Positions 26,886 through 35,872 of a stretch of DNA of 64,000 bases are shown here, one piece after another. The translations under genes and the position numbers were made by a program. The notes below the pieces were generated by a model. It was given only the letters and a program-made list of their open reading frames with translations, had not been told where the DNA came from and did not search any database. The stretch's first letter is position 1; the number at the start of each line of letters is the position of its first letter. Origin of the DNA: Cellulomonas sp. Y8 (lineage in GTDB: Bacteria > Actinomycetota > Actinomycetes > Actinomycetales > Cellulomonadaceae); assembly GCF_008033115.1 (NCBI RefSeq), contig NZ_CP041203.1:62001-126000 (forward strand), given 5' to 3'.

Positions 26886-28679
26886 ATGGCAGATGACCAG
26901 CGCGAACGCGTCGATCCGCCGCCCGGCGGGGCGGTCCTGCCGTGCGGCTGCGGGTGCACCTGCGGCGGCACTGAGCGCGCCGCCGGACCGGCCGACCCGG
27001 TGGATGCCGCCGCCGATGCAGGGGCGCAGGCCGCGGTCGTCGCGGAGTACCTGGACCCCGCGCAGCCCGACGCCTTCCGGATCCCGTGCGCGCTCGACGA
27101 GACGCCGACGGGTGTGCCCCTCGTGCGGCTGCTGAGCGCCCTCGACCTGCCGTCGCTCTCCGCGTTCGACCTGACCGAGCTCGCGGCCGCGTACCTCCGC
27201 GTCGCGGGCTGGGCGCACGCCGGGCTCGCCCGGGCTGCTGCGGCGCTGCACCGCACCCCGAACATGCCGCACCCGAGGCTGACCGACCACCAGAACCGTG
27301 CCGAGCAGCTCACCATGCCCCTGCGCGCCACCGCGATGGCCCTGTCCATGCGGCTGAACCGCTCTCCGCAGGAAATGCTCGCCCTGGTCCGGGAGGGCCT
27401 CGCGTACGACCACCACCTCGCAGCCACCGGGCGTGCCCTGGCCGACGGCCGGATCGCGGTGCCCGCCGCCCGCGCCGTGGCTGCGAGCCTCGGCGAGCTG
27501 CCGTGGCAGATCGCGCAGGCCGTCGAGGACCGGGTCCTCCCGCGCGCCACCGACCGCACCACCGGCCAGGTCCGGCGCGACGTGGCCCGCGCTCTGCTGG
27601 AGGTCGACCCCGAGCACGCCGCCGACCGGCACGCCGCGGCCCAGGCATCCCGCATGGTCACCCACCCCCGGGCGCTGCCGGACCAGTTGGCGGAGATGCG
27701 GCTGGTCCTGCCCGCCCCGGAGGCCGTGGCGATCGACACCGTGCTCGAGTCGTGCGCCCGCACCGCGCGAGCAGCCGGCGACCCGCGCACCCTGGACCAG
27801 CTGCGCGCGGACGGGTTGACGGACCTGCTCCTCGCGTCACCCGCGGGCGCCCTCCCACCGATCGACCGGCCCGACACCCACGCGCCGGGCGGCGCGCCAG
27901 CGGGCAGCGCGCCTGGGGGCACCGCCGCCCACGCCGGCGCGTCGGCAGCCACCGCGTCCACCCGCACCGGCGCGTCGGCGCCCACGACGCCCGCCCGCAG
28001 CCGCACGACCGGCCCCCGGGACGCCCGGACCCACGTCGTCGTCACCGTGCCGCTGTCGACCTTGCTCGGCCAGGACGAGAAGCCCGCCGATCTCGCGGGG
28101 TACGGCGCGATCGACGCCACGGCCGCCCGCGCCCTCGCCCTCGGCGGCACGTGGCAGCGCCTCGTCACCGACGACCTCACGGGTGCCGTCCTGGACGTCG
28201 GGCGCACGACCTACCGGCCGCCCGCCGCCCTGGCAGCCCACGTCCGCTACCGCGACTCGACCTGCACCGGCCCCGGCTGCTCGGTCCCCGCGGCGCGCTG
28301 CGAGCTGGACCACACGAAACCTTGGCACCCCGAGCCCGCTGCAACGGGCGAGGATCCCGACCCCCCCGGCGCCACCAGCGACCGCAACCTCGGCCCGGTC
28401 TGCACGCGCCACCACCACGCCAAGCACGAGCTCGGCCTCACCCTGCGCCAGCGCGAGCCCGGCGTCTTCGACTGGACCGACCCCACCGGCCACGTCTACC
28501 GCACCCGACCGGGGCTCGACGCGCCCACGGAGCACCTCACCGCGCCCCGGCGGGTGCGTGAGGCTCGACGGGGTCGGGGCAGGCCGCACCACGGCGGCGC
28601 TGTGCGGCCCGGCACCGGGACGACGGACGAAGCGCCCCCTCCCAGCCCATGGTCGACGGACGAGGCGCCGCCCTTCTAG
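26886..28679 (+). CDS. DUF222/13E12-repeat HNH endonuclease-like protein
   Basis: A 597-residue member of the actinobacterial 13E12/REP-associated family. The N-terminal DUF222 helical domain (about residues 85-300) is followed by a low-complexity Ala/Thr/Pro linker (about 320-380) and a C-terminal HNH nuclease domain: STCTGPGCSVPAARCELDH and LGPVCTRHHHAKHE give the Cys/His pairs and the catalytic DH. The tail is polar. These genes are multi-copy in many high-GC genomes and suspected to be mobile, but no terminal repeats were seen here. The N-terminus carries an unusual Cys-rich segment (LPCGCGCTCGG). Its stop overlaps the convergent PH-domain gene by four bases. Confidence 0.88.
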   Translation: MADDQRERVDPPPGGAVLPCGCGCTCGGTERAAGPADPVDAAADAGAQAAVVAEYLDPAQPDAFRIPCALDETPTGVPLVRLLSALDLPSLSAFDLTELAAAYLRVAGWAHAGLARAAAALHRTPNMPHPRLTDHQNRAEQLTMPLRATAMALSMRLNRSPQEMLALVREGLAYDHHLAATGRALADGRIAVPAARAVAASLGELPWQIAQAVEDRVLPRATDRTTGQVRRDVARALLEVDPEHAADRHAAAQASRMVTHPRALPDQLAEMRLVLPAPEAVAIDTVLESCARTARAAGDPRTLDQLRADGLTDLLLASPAGALPPIDRPDTHAPGGAPAGSAPGGTAAHAGASAATASTRTGASAPTTPARSRTTGPRDARTHVVVTVPLSTLLGQDEKPADLAGYGAIDATAARALALGGTWQRLVTDDLTGAVLDVGRTTYRPPAALAAHVRYRDSTCTGPGCSVPAARCELDHTKPWHPEPAATGEDPDPPGATSDRNLGPVCTRHHHAKHELGLTLRQREPGVFDWTDPTGHVYRTRPGLDAPTEHLTAPRRVREARRGRGRPHHGGAVRPGTGTTDEAPPPSPWSTDEAPPF

Positions 28680-29296
28680 TCGCCCCGCCCGCTCCGCTGC
28701 CGCGCCGCCACCAGCGTCGCGAGCCGCTTCGCCTCGCGCCGGGCCCGGTCGCCGTCGGAACGCTGTACGCCCATCACCGCGAGGGTGTCGCCGTCGTCGA
28801 GGTCCAGCTGGACCCACGGCCTGCCCTCGCCGAACCGCACCCAGACGATCTCGCCCCAGGCGACGGTCCGGGTGCTCGCGAGGTTCCGCACCCGCAGCCC
28901 CTCCGCGGTGGGCGTGGCGGAGACGGTGGCCTGCCGCCACAGGAACCCGACGATCGCCAGACCGACGAGCGCGATCCCGCTGAGGTCGGCCGTGGACCAG
29001 CCCTCGACGCCGGTGGTGGCGAGCAGCACGATGAGCAGGGCGGTCGCCAGGGCGACGACGACGGCCAGCGAGCCGGTCACCACGCGCGCGGCGCGCGGAC
29101 GGAACACGTCGTCGAGCGCGGGCCGCCGGCCGGCAGCACCGTCGCCGGGCGAACCGTCGCCCGCACCGCCACCGCCGCCGCGGCCCGGGACCGGTCCGCC
29201 GTCCCTGGCGCCGCCCGCACCGCCACCGCCGCCGCGGCCCGGGACCGGTCCGCCGTCCCTGCCGCCGCCCGAGCCTCGCCCCGGCTCCCCCGTCAT
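28676..29296 (-). CDS. PH-domain membrane protein downstream of hisG
   Basis: A 206-residue protein with a Gly/Arg-rich N-terminus containing two copies of an 18-residue repeat (GGPVPGRGGGGGAG core), two transmembrane helices (TGSLAVVVALATALLIVLLA and LSGIALVGLAIVGFLW) and a small C-terminal bacterial PH domain (SATPTAEGLRVRNLASTRTV ... VWVRFGEGRPWVQLDL). Such a gene directly after hisG is common in actinobacteria. Function unknown. It starts 17 bp after the hisG stop and ends inside the stop of the convergent HNH gene. Confidence 0.8.
   Translation of the reverse strand: MTGEPGRGSGGGRDGGPVPGRGGGGGAGGARDGGPVPGRGGGGGAGDGSPGDGAAGRRPALDDVFRPRAARVVTGSLAVVVALATALLIVLLATTGVEGWSTADLSGIALVGLAIVGFLWRQATVSATPTAEGLRVRNLASTRTVAWGEIVWVRFGEGRPWVQLDLDDGDTLAVMGVQRSDGDRARREAKRLATLVAARQRSGRGD
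29161..29268 (-). repeat. Tandem 54-bp repeat inside the PH-domain gene
   Basis: Two copies at a 54-bp offset; the first 47 bases of each (29161-29207 and 29215-29261) are identical. It encodes two 18-residue Gly/Pro/Arg-rich units. The identity at third codon positions points to a recent duplication. Confidence 0.8.
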
Positions 29297-29312
29297 CGCC
29301 CGTCGCCCGGAG

Positions 29313-30161
29313 TCAGAGCCGGCAGGCGTGGATCGACGTCACGAGGATGGCCCGCGCGCCGACGTCGTACAGCGCGTCCATGACGCGGTTGGTCTCGGAG
29401 CGCCGCACCATGGCGCGGACGGCGGACCAGTCACGGTTGTGCAGGGGCGAGACGGTCGGCGACTCGAGGCCGGGGGTGATCGCGACGGCCTGCTCGACGA
29501 GCGCGGTCGGCACGTCGTAGTCCATGAGGACGTACTCGCGGGCGGTCAGCACGCCCTGGATCCGGCGGGTGAGCACGTCGAGACCGGCGGGCTCCTCGAC
29601 ACCGGCCCGGCGGACGAGCACGGCCTCCGACTTGAGGATCGGCTCGCCGAAGACGTCGAGGCCGGCCGCGCGCAGGGTGGTGCCGGTCTCGACGACGTCG
29701 GCGATCACGTCGGCGACACCGAGCCGGATCGCGGTCTCGACGGCGCCGTCCAGCCGGACGACCTCGGAGGGCACGACGCCCTGGCCGCGCAGGTAGTCGG
29801 CGACGAGCACGGGGTACGACGTGGCGACGCGCCGGCCGGCGACCTCGCGGACGTCGTTCATCTGGCCGGCCTGGGTCGCGAACCGGAAGGTCGACCGGGC
29901 GAACCCGAGCTGCAGGTGCTCGGTGGCGGGCGACTCGGAGTCGAGCAGCAGGTCGCGGCCGGTGATGCCGACGTCGACGGTGCCGGTGCCGACGTACACG
30001 GCGATGTCGCGGGGGCGCAGGAAGAAGAACTCGACGCCGTTGTCGGCGTCGGGCAGGACGAGCTCGCGGGAGTCGCGGCGCTGGCGGTAGCCCGCCTCGC
30101 GCAGCATGTCGGAGGCGGGCTCGGCGAGCGAGCCCTTGTTCGGGACGGCGATCCTCAGCAC
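29313..30161 (-). CDS. hisG: ATP phosphoribosyltransferase, long form
   Basis: A 282-residue enzyme that catalyses the first step of histidine synthesis, joining ATP and PRPP. The long form carries its own C-terminal regulatory domain (from about residue 215, SPLHNRDWSAVRAMVRR ... ARAILVTSIHACRL) and needs no HisZ. The catalytic core begins MLRIAVPNKGSLAEPA, and the PRPP loop is around DVIADVVETGTTLRAAGLD. The GTG start is 63 bp after hisE, so the two share a transcript. Histidine feedback inhibition is expected for this form. Confidence 0.95.
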   Translation of the reverse strand: MLRIAVPNKGSLAEPASDMLREAGYRQRRDSRELVLPDADNGVEFFFLRPRDIAVYVGTGTVDVGITGRDLLLDSESPATEHLQLGFARSTFRFATQAGQMNDVREVAGRRVATSYPVLVADYLRGQGVVPSEVVRLDGAVETAIRLGVADVIADVVETGTTLRAAGLDVFGEPILKSEAVLVRRAGVEEPAGLDVLTRRIQGVLTAREYVLMDYDVPTALVEQAVAITPGLESPTVSPLHNRDWSAVRAMVRRSETNRVMDALYDVGARAILVTSIHACRL

Positions 30162-30224
30162 GGGGGTTCTCCGGGGGTGTTCAGGTGTGGCAGGGGGCGG
30201 CGGGGTCGAGCGGGCCGGGGCCGG

Positions 30225-30488
30225 TCAGAGGTGGGAGTACACGTCCTCGAGCGTCAGGCCCTTCGCGACCATGAGCACCTGCAGGTGGTAGAGGAGCTGG
30301 GAGATCTCCTCGGCGGTGCGGGCGTCGCCCTCGTGCTCGGCGGCCATCCAGACCTCGGCGGCCTCCTCGACGATCTTCTTGCCGATCGCATGGACGCCGG
30401 CGTCCAGCTCCTTGACGGTGCCCGATCCTGCGGGCCGGGTGGCCGCCTTCTCGGTGAGCTCAGCGAACAGCGCGTCGAACGTCTTCAC
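30225..30488 (-). CDS. hisE: Phosphoribosyl-ATP pyrophosphatase
   Basis: An 87-residue MazG-like enzyme that hydrolyses phosphoribosyl-ATP to phosphoribosyl-AMP, the second histidine step. The metal-binding helix [18 protein letters not shown] and the C-terminal [18 protein letters not shown] are conserved. The GTG start gives the usual N-terminus [15 protein letters not shown]. The gene lies 59 bp behind ribM, so it may also receive readthrough from the riboflavin operon. Confidence 0.95.
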   Translation of the reverse strand: MKTFDALFAELTEKAATRPAGSGTVKELDAGVHAIGKKIVEEAAEVWMAAEHEGDARTAEEISQLLYHLQVLMVAKGLTLEDVYSHL

Positions 30489-30547
30489 GCCCGCCAGGGT
30501 AGACGGTCGGACGCCCTCCCCCGGTCCGGCGTCCATGGCCCGGGCGC

Positions 30548-31246
30548 TCACCCCTCGACCCCCGCCGCCGCCGTGACCTGCTGCGGCTCGGACTCGCGCC
30601 GGGCACGCCACCACACGACGAAGCCCGAGATCACGACGCCCGCGTACACGAGGTACAGGAAGGCCGACGGGTAGTAGCCCGCGCTGAGCAGCAGGGGCAC
30701 CCCGACGGCGTCGACGGCGATCCAGATGAGCCAGAACTCGATCCAGCCGCGTGCCATGCCGTAGGTCGCGAGCAGCGAGCCGACGAAGATCCACGCGTCC
30801 GCCCACGGACCCCACGACCCGAGGGCCTGGAAGACCAGGGCGCACACGACGGTCCCGACGACGCCGACGACCCCGAGCTGGATCCAGCCCGACCGCCCCG
30901 CCCACCGGGGCACCACGGCCGGCGCGTCGGGGTCGCCGTGCTCGCGGGCGACGCGCCGGGCCTGCGACCAGCGCACCCAGCCGTAGACCGCGACGGCGAC
31001 GAAGAACACCTGCCGGCCGGCCTGGCCGTAGAGGTCGCGGGCCTGCGGGGTGTGGAACACGCCGCCGAGGAACACGGTGAACAGCAGCACGTTGCCGACG
31101 ATGCCCACCGGCCAGGCCCACACCTTGCGGCGCAGACCGCCGAGCGCGGACGCGAGGCCGAACAGGTTGCCGATCACCTCCCGCCACAGGACGGGGTGCC
31201 CGGCGACGACGAGCTGGGCGTCGAACAGCCAGCCGAGGACGTTCAC
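30548..31246 (-). CDS. ribM: Riboflavin transporter of the PnuC family (RibM/PnuX)
   Basis: A 232-residue membrane protein of the PnuC fold with seven predicted helices and Trp-rich segments ([40 protein letters not shown]). In sequence it would be called a nicotinamide-mononucleotide transporter, but it is the fifth gene of an FMN-riboswitch operon and overlaps ribH by four bases (GTGA). In Corynebacterium and Streptomyces davawensis the equivalent gene, RibM or PnuX, imports riboflavin, so that substrate is inferred from context. Confidence 0.82.
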   Translation of the reverse strand: MNVLGWLFDAQLVVAGHPVLWREVIGNLFGLASALGGLRRKVWAWPVGIVGNVLLFTVFLGGVFHTPQARDLYGQAGRQVFFVAVAVYGWVRWSQARRVAREHGDPDAPAVVPRWAGRSGWIQLGVVGVVGTVVCALVFQALGSWGPWADAWIFVGSLLATYGMARGWIEFWLIWIAVDAVGVPLLLSAGYYPSAFLYLVYAGVVISGFVVWWRARRESEPQQVTAAAGVEG

Positions 31247-31713
31247 AGCCCGCGCAGCGCGACGACGGTCGCGACCGCCGCCTCCGCCGCCTCCGCGCCC
31301 TTGTCCTCGTGCGAGCCCTCGAGCCCCGCGCGGTCGAGCGCCTGGGCCTCGTCGTCGCAGGTGAGCACGCCGAACCCCACGGGGACGCCCGTTTGCGCGG
31401 CGACGTCGGTCAGGCCGGAGGTCGCCGCCTGGCAGACGTAGTCGAAGTGCGGGGTGCCGCCGCGGATGACGACGCCGAGCGCGACGACCGCGTCGTAGTC
31501 CCCGGACCGGGCGAGCCGGCCGGCCGCGACCGGGAGCTCGAACGTGCCGGGCACGCGCACCTCCCGGACGTCGGTGACGCCGGCGGCGGCGAGCGCCCGC
31601 CGGGAGCCGGCGAGCAGGCCGTCCATGACGGTGGTGTGCCAGCTGGCCGCGACGACGGCGACCCGCAGGCCGCTGCCGTCGGTGGTGATGGTGGGAGCGC
31701 CGCTGCCGCTCAT
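31243..31713 (-). CDS. ribH: 6,7-dimethyl-8-ribityllumazine synthase
   Basis: A 156-residue enzyme of riboflavin synthesis that condenses the ribitylamino-uracil with dihydroxybutanone phosphate; it normally forms pentamers or 60-mer shells. Conserved parts are [28 protein letters not shown] (phosphate site), [14 protein letters not shown] with the catalytic His, and [17 protein letters not shown]. The ATG overlaps the ribBA stop (ATGA) and its stop overlaps the ribM start. Confidence 0.96.
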   Translation of the reverse strand: MSGSGAPTITTDGSGLRVAVVAASWHTTVMDGLLAGSRRALAAAGVTDVREVRVPGTFELPVAAGRLARSGDYDAVVALGVVIRGGTPHFDYVCQAATSGLTDVAAQTGVPVGFGVLTCDDEAQALDRAGLEGSHEDKGAEAAEAAVATVVALRGL

Positions 31714-33065
31714 CGTGCGTCCTCCGTGCGAGACGTGGTGGCCGGGCCCGAGGGGGTGGGGCCCGTGGGGGTGGTGGGTGTGCTGGGGTGCGCGTCGAGG
31801 CCGGGCAGCAGGTGCCCCATCGCCCGCGCCTTGGTGCGCAGGTAGGCCTCGTTGTGCGCGGTCCGCCCGACCTCGAGGCCGCGCACGTCGGCGACCTCGA
31901 TGCCGTGGGCCGTGAGCCCGGCGACCTTGGCCGGGTTGTTGGTGAGCAGGGTGATCCGCCCGGCGCCGAGGTCCGCGAGGATCGCGGCGGCGGCGCCGTA
32001 CTCGCGCCGGTCGGCGGGCCAGCCGAGGTCGATGTTCGCCTCGACGGTGTCCCGGCCCTGGTCCTGCAGGGCGTAGGCGCCGATCTTCGCGAGCAGGCCG
32101 ATCCCCCGGCCCTCGTGCCCGCGCAGGTAGACGACCGCGCCGCCCTCGCGCGCCGCCAGGTCCAGCGCGGCGTCGAGCTGCGGGCCGCAGTCGCAGCGGG
32201 AGGAGCCGAACGCGTCGCCGGTGAGGCACTCGGAGTGCACCCGCACCACGGGCTGGTCGGCGAGGCCCTGCGCGGCGACCAGCGCGAGGTGGTCGGCGCC
32301 GGTCCGCAGGTCGCGGTAGGCGTGCACCCGGAAGTCGCCGTGCCGGGTCGGCAGGACGGCGCTGTGCGCGCGGTGCACCCGGCGCCCCGGCGCGGTCGCG
32401 GCCGCCTCGGCACCCGGCGCGGGCTCGGCGGGCAGGTCGTCGTGCGCCGTCCGCCACGCGATCAGGTCGGCGATGGTGAGCACGACCAGGCCGTGCTCGC
32501 GCGCCAGCGCCGCGGTGGCGGGCAGCCGCATCATCGTGCCGTCGTCGTGCACGAGCTCGGCGATCGCGGCGACCGGCTCGACCCCGGCGAGGCGGCACAG
32601 GTCGACGGCGGCCTCGGTGTGCCCGGCGCGGTGCAGCACGCCGCCCGGCACGGCCCGCAGGGGCAGGACGTGCCCGGGACGGATGAGGTCCTCGGTGCCC
32701 GACGCGGGGTCCGCGAGGACGTGCAGGGTGCGGGTGCGGTCGGCCGCGGAGATGCCGGTCGCCACGCCGTGCGCCGCGTCGACGGTCACCGTGTACGCGG
32801 TCCGCCGGGGGTCCTGGCTCTGCGGGACCATCAGCGGCAGGTCGAGGGCGTCCGCCCGGGCGCCGGTCATGGGCGCGCACAGGTAGCCCGACGAGTGCCG
32901 GATGGTCCAGGCGACCCACTCCGGGGTGGCGAGCGCGGCGGCCAGGATGACGTCGGCCTCGTTCTCGCGGTCCTCGGAGTCGGCGACGAGCACCGGGCGC
33001 CCTGCGCGGAGCTCGGCGAGGGCCTCCTCGACGGTGCCGAGCACGATCGGCTCGACGGCGGTCAC
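31710..33065 (-). CDS. ribBA: Bifunctional DHBP synthase / GTP cyclohydrolase II
   Basis: A 451-residue fusion enzyme that supplies both branches of riboflavin synthesis. The N-terminal DHBP synthase domain (residues ~1-205) has the acidic site [11 protein letters not shown] and [20 protein letters not shown]. The C-terminal GTP cyclohydrolase II domain (~245-415) has the zinc ligands in [16 protein letters not shown] and [16 protein letters not shown] Ser/Thr/Pro-rich tail of about 30 residues follows. The GTG start overlaps the ribE stop, and the end overlaps ribH. Confidence 0.96.
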   Translation of the reverse strand: MTAVEPIVLGTVEEALAELRAGRPVLVADSEDRENEADVILAAALATPEWVAWTIRHSSGYLCAPMTGARADALDLPLMVPQSQDPRRTAYTVTVDAAHGVATGISAADRTRTLHVLADPASGTEDLIRPGHVLPLRAVPGGVLHRAGHTEAAVDLCRLAGVEPVAAIAELVHDDGTMMRLPATAALAREHGLVVLTIADLIAWRTAHDDLPAEPAPGAEAAATAPGRRVHRAHSAVLPTRHGDFRVHAYRDLRTGADHLALVAAQGLADQPVVRVHSECLTGDAFGSSRCDCGPQLDAALDLAAREGGAVVYLRGHEGRGIGLLAKIGAYALQDQGRDTVEANIDLGWPADRREYGAAAAILADLGAGRITLLTNNPAKVAGLTAHGIEVADVRGLEVGRTAHNEAYLRTKARAMGHLLPGLDAHPSTPTTPTGPTPSGPATTSRTEDAR

Positions 33066-33718
33066 CGCGCCACCCCCGCGACCGCGCGGGCGGACAGCAG
33101 CCGCTCGACGTACTTGGCCAGGACGTCGACCTCGAGGTTCACCCGGGTCCCGACGGCGGCGTCCCCGAGGGTCGTCTCGGTGAGCGTGGTCGGGATGAGC
33201 GACACCCCGAACCAGTCCGGCCCGACCGCGGTCACGGTGAGCGACACCCCGGCGACCGCGACGGATCCCTTCTCGGCGACGTACCGGGCGAGCGCCGCGT
33301 CGAGCGCGATCTCCACCTCGTCCCACCGCGGGCCCGGCGTGCGGCGCCGGACGGTGCCGACGCCGTCGACGTGGCCCTGCACGACGTGGCCGCCGAGGCG
33401 CGCGTCGGCGCGCACGGCGCGCTCCAGGTTGACCGGCGAGCCGGGCGCCAGGTCGGCGAGCGCGGTGCGCCGCAGCGACTCCGGCATGACGTCCACCGCG
33501 AAGGTGCCGTCGCCCGGCAGGTCGGTGACGGTGAGGCAGACCCCGGACACCGCGATCGAGTCGCCGTGCCGGGCGTCCGAGGTGACGAGCGGGCCGCGCA
33601 GCACGAGCCGCGCGTCGCGGTCGTCCCCGGCGGCGTCACCGCCCGCCCCGCCCGTCCCGCCCGGGGCCAGGTCCAGCTGCACCACGGTGCCGACCTCCTC
33701 GACGATGCCGGTGAACAT
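33062..33718 (-). CDS. ribE: Riboflavin synthase, alpha subunit
   Basis: A 218-residue enzyme that dismutates two lumazines to riboflavin; it acts as a trimer. It has two similar lumazine-binding barrels, starting [12 protein letters not shown] and [14 protein letters not shown]. The conserved [10 protein letters not shown] and [11 protein letters not shown] motifs occupy equivalent positions in the two halves. A Gly/Ala/Asp insert (~residues 20-35) is longer than usual. The ATG overlaps the ribD stop (TGATG). Confidence 0.95.
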   Translation of the reverse strand: MFTGIVEEVGTVVQLDLAPGGTGGAGGDAAGDDRDARLVLRGPLVTSDARHGDSIAVSGVCLTVTDLPGDGTFAVDVMPESLRRTALADLAPGSPVNLERAVRADARLGGHVVQGHVDGVGTVRRRTPGPRWDEVEIALDAALARYVAEKGSVAVAGVSLTVTAVGPDWFGVSLIPTTLTETTLGDAAVGTRVNLEVDVLAKYVERLLSARAVAGVAR

Positions 33719-34770
33719 CAGCGCTCCTCCTCCTCGACGTCGGCCACGACGAGCACGTCGGGCCCCAGCGGTCGCACCTCGCGGGTCCGCAGCCGCAGCG
33801 CGTCCCCGATCGTCCCGATGCCCAGGTCGGCCACCGCGGTCCGCCCCGCGCCCAGCAGCACCGGGGCCACGTACGCGTGCACCTCGTCCACGACGCCGGC
33901 GCGCAGGAACGCCGCGGCGAGCGTGGGCCCGCCCTCGACGAGCACCCGGCGGACCTCGCGGTCGTGCAGCGCGGCCAGCGCCGCGCGCGGCTCGCGGGTC
34001 CGCAGGTGCAGCACCTCGCCGCCCGGGCCGGCGAGCCGCCCGCCGGCCGGCAGGTCCCGCTCGCCGACGACGACCCGCAGCGGCTGGTGCCCGGCGAGGG
34101 TCCCGTCGGCGGCGCGCGCGGTGAGCGCGGGGTCGTCCGCCAGCGCGGTGCCGGTGCCGACGACCAGGGCGTCCACCTCGGCGCGCAGGGCGTGCGCGTG
34201 CGAGCGGGCCTCGGGCGAGGTGATCCAGCGGCTCGACCCGTCCGCGGCGGCGACGCGGCCGTCGAGCGAGGCGGCGAGCTTGAGCGTCACGTGCGGGCGC
34301 CCCCGCTCGACGGCGCGCAGCCACGGGCCGAGCAGGTCCCGGCCGGCGGCCTCCTCGACGCCGAGCACCACCTCGACGCCGGCGGCGCGCAGCCGCGCGG
34401 CTCCGCCGGCGGCGGCCGGGTTGGGGTCCGGGACGGCGACGACGACGCGCGCGACGCCGGCCTCCAGCAGCGCGACGGAGCACGGTCCGGTGCGGCCGAC
34501 GTGGTCGCAGGGCTCGAGCGTCACGACGGCCGTGGCGCCGCGGACGTCGTGCCCGCGAGCCCGGGCGTCGGCGAGCGCGGCGACCTCGGCGTGCGGGGTC
34601 CCCGCGCCGCGGTGCCAGCCCTCGCCCAGGAGGCGGGCACCGGGCGCGAGCAGCACGCAGCCGACGCGCGGGTTCGGCCCGTGCGCGGGCCCGCGACGGG
34701 CCAGGTCGAGGGCGCGCAGCATCGCGTCCCGCTCGACCTCAGCCGGCTCGACCGCCGTCCGCGTGCCCAC
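33718..34770 (-). CDS. ribD: Bifunctional pyrimidine deaminase/reductase
   Basis: A 350-residue enzyme for steps two and three of riboflavin synthesis. The N-terminal deaminase has the zinc motifs HAEVAAL and EPCDHVGRTGPC; the C-terminal NADPH-dependent reductase begins around PHVTLKLAASLDGRVA and has LVEGGPTLAAAFL. The GTG at 34770 is preferred because GGAGGGAG precedes it and it begins just before the family N-terminus; an upstream in-frame ATG at 34833 lacks support. This is the first gene after the FMN riboswitch. Confidence 0.93.
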   Translation of the reverse strand: MGTRTAVEPAEVERDAMLRALDLARRGPAHGPNPRVGCVLLAPGARLLGEGWHRGAGTPHAEVAALADARARGHDVRGATAVVTLEPCDHVGRTGPCSVALLEAGVARVVVAVPDPNPAAAGGAARLRAAGVEVVLGVEEAAGRDLLGPWLRAVERGRPHVTLKLAASLDGRVAAADGSSRWITSPEARSHAHALRAEVDALVVGTGTALADDPALTARAADGTLAGHQPLRVVVGERDLPAGGRLAGPGGEVLHLRTREPRAALAALHDREVRRVLVEGGPTLAAAFLRAGVVDEVHAYVAPVLLGAGRTAVADLGIGTIGDALRLRTREVRPLGPDVLVVADVEEEER

Positions 34771-34870
34771 TCCCGCTCCCTCCGACCGACAGGTCTCCGG
34801 GGTGCGGGCGGCGCACGGGTGCACGACGTCCACGGCGCACCCGGCTCACGCCGAGAACGCCGCCACGACT

Positions 34871-34987
34871 CCTCCCATCCGGACTTTCACCGTCGGTCCT
34901 GGAGTTCCACCAGGTCAACCGCTCGCGCCGTGAGGCGTCTGCGGGTCGCGGACTGTCACCGCCGGCTCGGACTTTCACCGACCCCGG
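34871..34987 (-). promoter_or_regulatory. FMN riboswitch (RFN element)
   Basis: The minus strand shows the classic conserved blocks in order: GGGTCGGTGAAAGTCCGAG, then GGCGGTGACAGTCCGCGAC, a variable arm, GGTTGACCTGGTGGAACTCC, then ACCGACGGTGAAAGTCCGGA and TGGGAG. The paired ends close a six-helix junction. It sits 100 bp before ribD, so FMN should repress the operon, probably by masking the ribosome site since no clear intrinsic terminator was found in the gap. Confidence 0.97.
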
Positions 34988-35000
34988 AGCACGTGTGTGT

Positions 35001-35006
35001 GTTCTA
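35001..35006 (-). promoter_or_regulatory. Probable -10 element of the rib operon
   Basis: TAGAAC on the minus strand lies about 14 bp before the first paired base of the FMN riboswitch, the right distance for a transcript starting just ahead of the aptamer. No convincing -35 hexamer stands 16-19 bp upstream. Confidence 0.4.
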
Positions 35007-35066
35007 GCGAACGATGATGCCACACGCGGCATTCCCGCGCTTGCGCGGGGTCGGGGTGGGCGCCCG

Positions 35067-35735
35067 TCAGCGCCGCGCCAGCGCGCCGTCCGCGAGGCCG
35101 CGGAGCGCGTCGATCTCCGCGTTCGGGTCCTCGGCTCCGTAGACGGCGGACCCCGCGACGAACACGTTGGCGCCCGCCGCGGCCACGGTCTCGACGGTGT
35201 CGCGCGACACCCCGCCGTCGACCTGGATCCACGTGCCGGCGCCCTGCTCGTCGATCGCGGCGCGCAGCCGGCGGATCTTGGGCAGCGTGCCCTCGATGAA
35301 CGCCTGGCCGCCGAACCCGGGCTCGACGGTCATCACCAGCACCATGTCGAACTCCGGCAGCAGGTCCAGCAGCGGCTCGACGGGCGACGCCGGCCGCAGC
35401 GCGATGCTCGCCCGGGCGCCGGCCGCGCGGATCTCCCGGGCCAGCCGGACGGCGGCCTGCGCGGCCTCCGCGTGGAACGTGACGGACGCGGCGCCGGCGT
35501 GCGCGTAGTCGACGGCCCACCGGTCGGCGGCCTCGATCATGAGGTGCACGTCGATCGGCACCGGCGACACCTCGATGATCCGCCGCACGACGGGCAGCCC
35601 GAGCGTGAGGTTGGGGACGAAGTGGTTGTCCATGACGTCCACGTGCGCCCAGTCGGCCCGGCTGATCCGGTGCAGGTCGCGCTCGAGGTTGGTGAAGTCG
35701 GCGGACAGGATGCTGGGGCTGATCTGCGCGTGCAC
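35067..35735 (-). CDS. rpe: Ribulose-phosphate 3-epimerase
   Basis: A 222-residue TIM-barrel enzyme of the pentose-phosphate pathway that interconverts ribulose-5-P and xylulose-5-P. Motifs are [32 protein letters not shown] (metal His/Asp), [20 protein letters not shown] and VDGGVSRDT. The GTG start gives the usual [10 protein letters not shown]. It lies 137 bp after rsmB on the same strand and is the last gene before the rib promoter. Confidence 0.95.
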   Translation of the reverse strand: MHAQISPSILSADFTNLERDLHRISRADWAHVDVMDNHFVPNLTLGLPVVRRIIEVSPVPIDVHLMIEAADRWAVDYAHAGAASVTFHAEAAQAAVRLAREIRAAGARASIALRPASPVEPLLDLLPEFDMVLVMTVEPGFGGQAFIEGTLPKIRRLRAAIDEQGAGTWIQVDGGVSRDTVETVAAAGANVFVAGSAVYGAEDPNAEIDALRGLADGALARR

Positions 35736-35872
35736 CCGCCCAGCGTATCGGCGCCCGCCGCGGCCCGCCGGTCGCCTGCGGGCCGCTCCGGTCGCGCGCG
35801 CCGGCCCGGTCGCACGCTCGCCGCCCCGGCGAGCACCCGGGCCCGTCGTCCGGCGCTCCCGCCGGACCGCCG

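Noticed and set aside
26886..28679. Mobile element carrying the HNH gene
   Set aside because: No terminal inverted repeats, target duplication or transposase were found around the gene.
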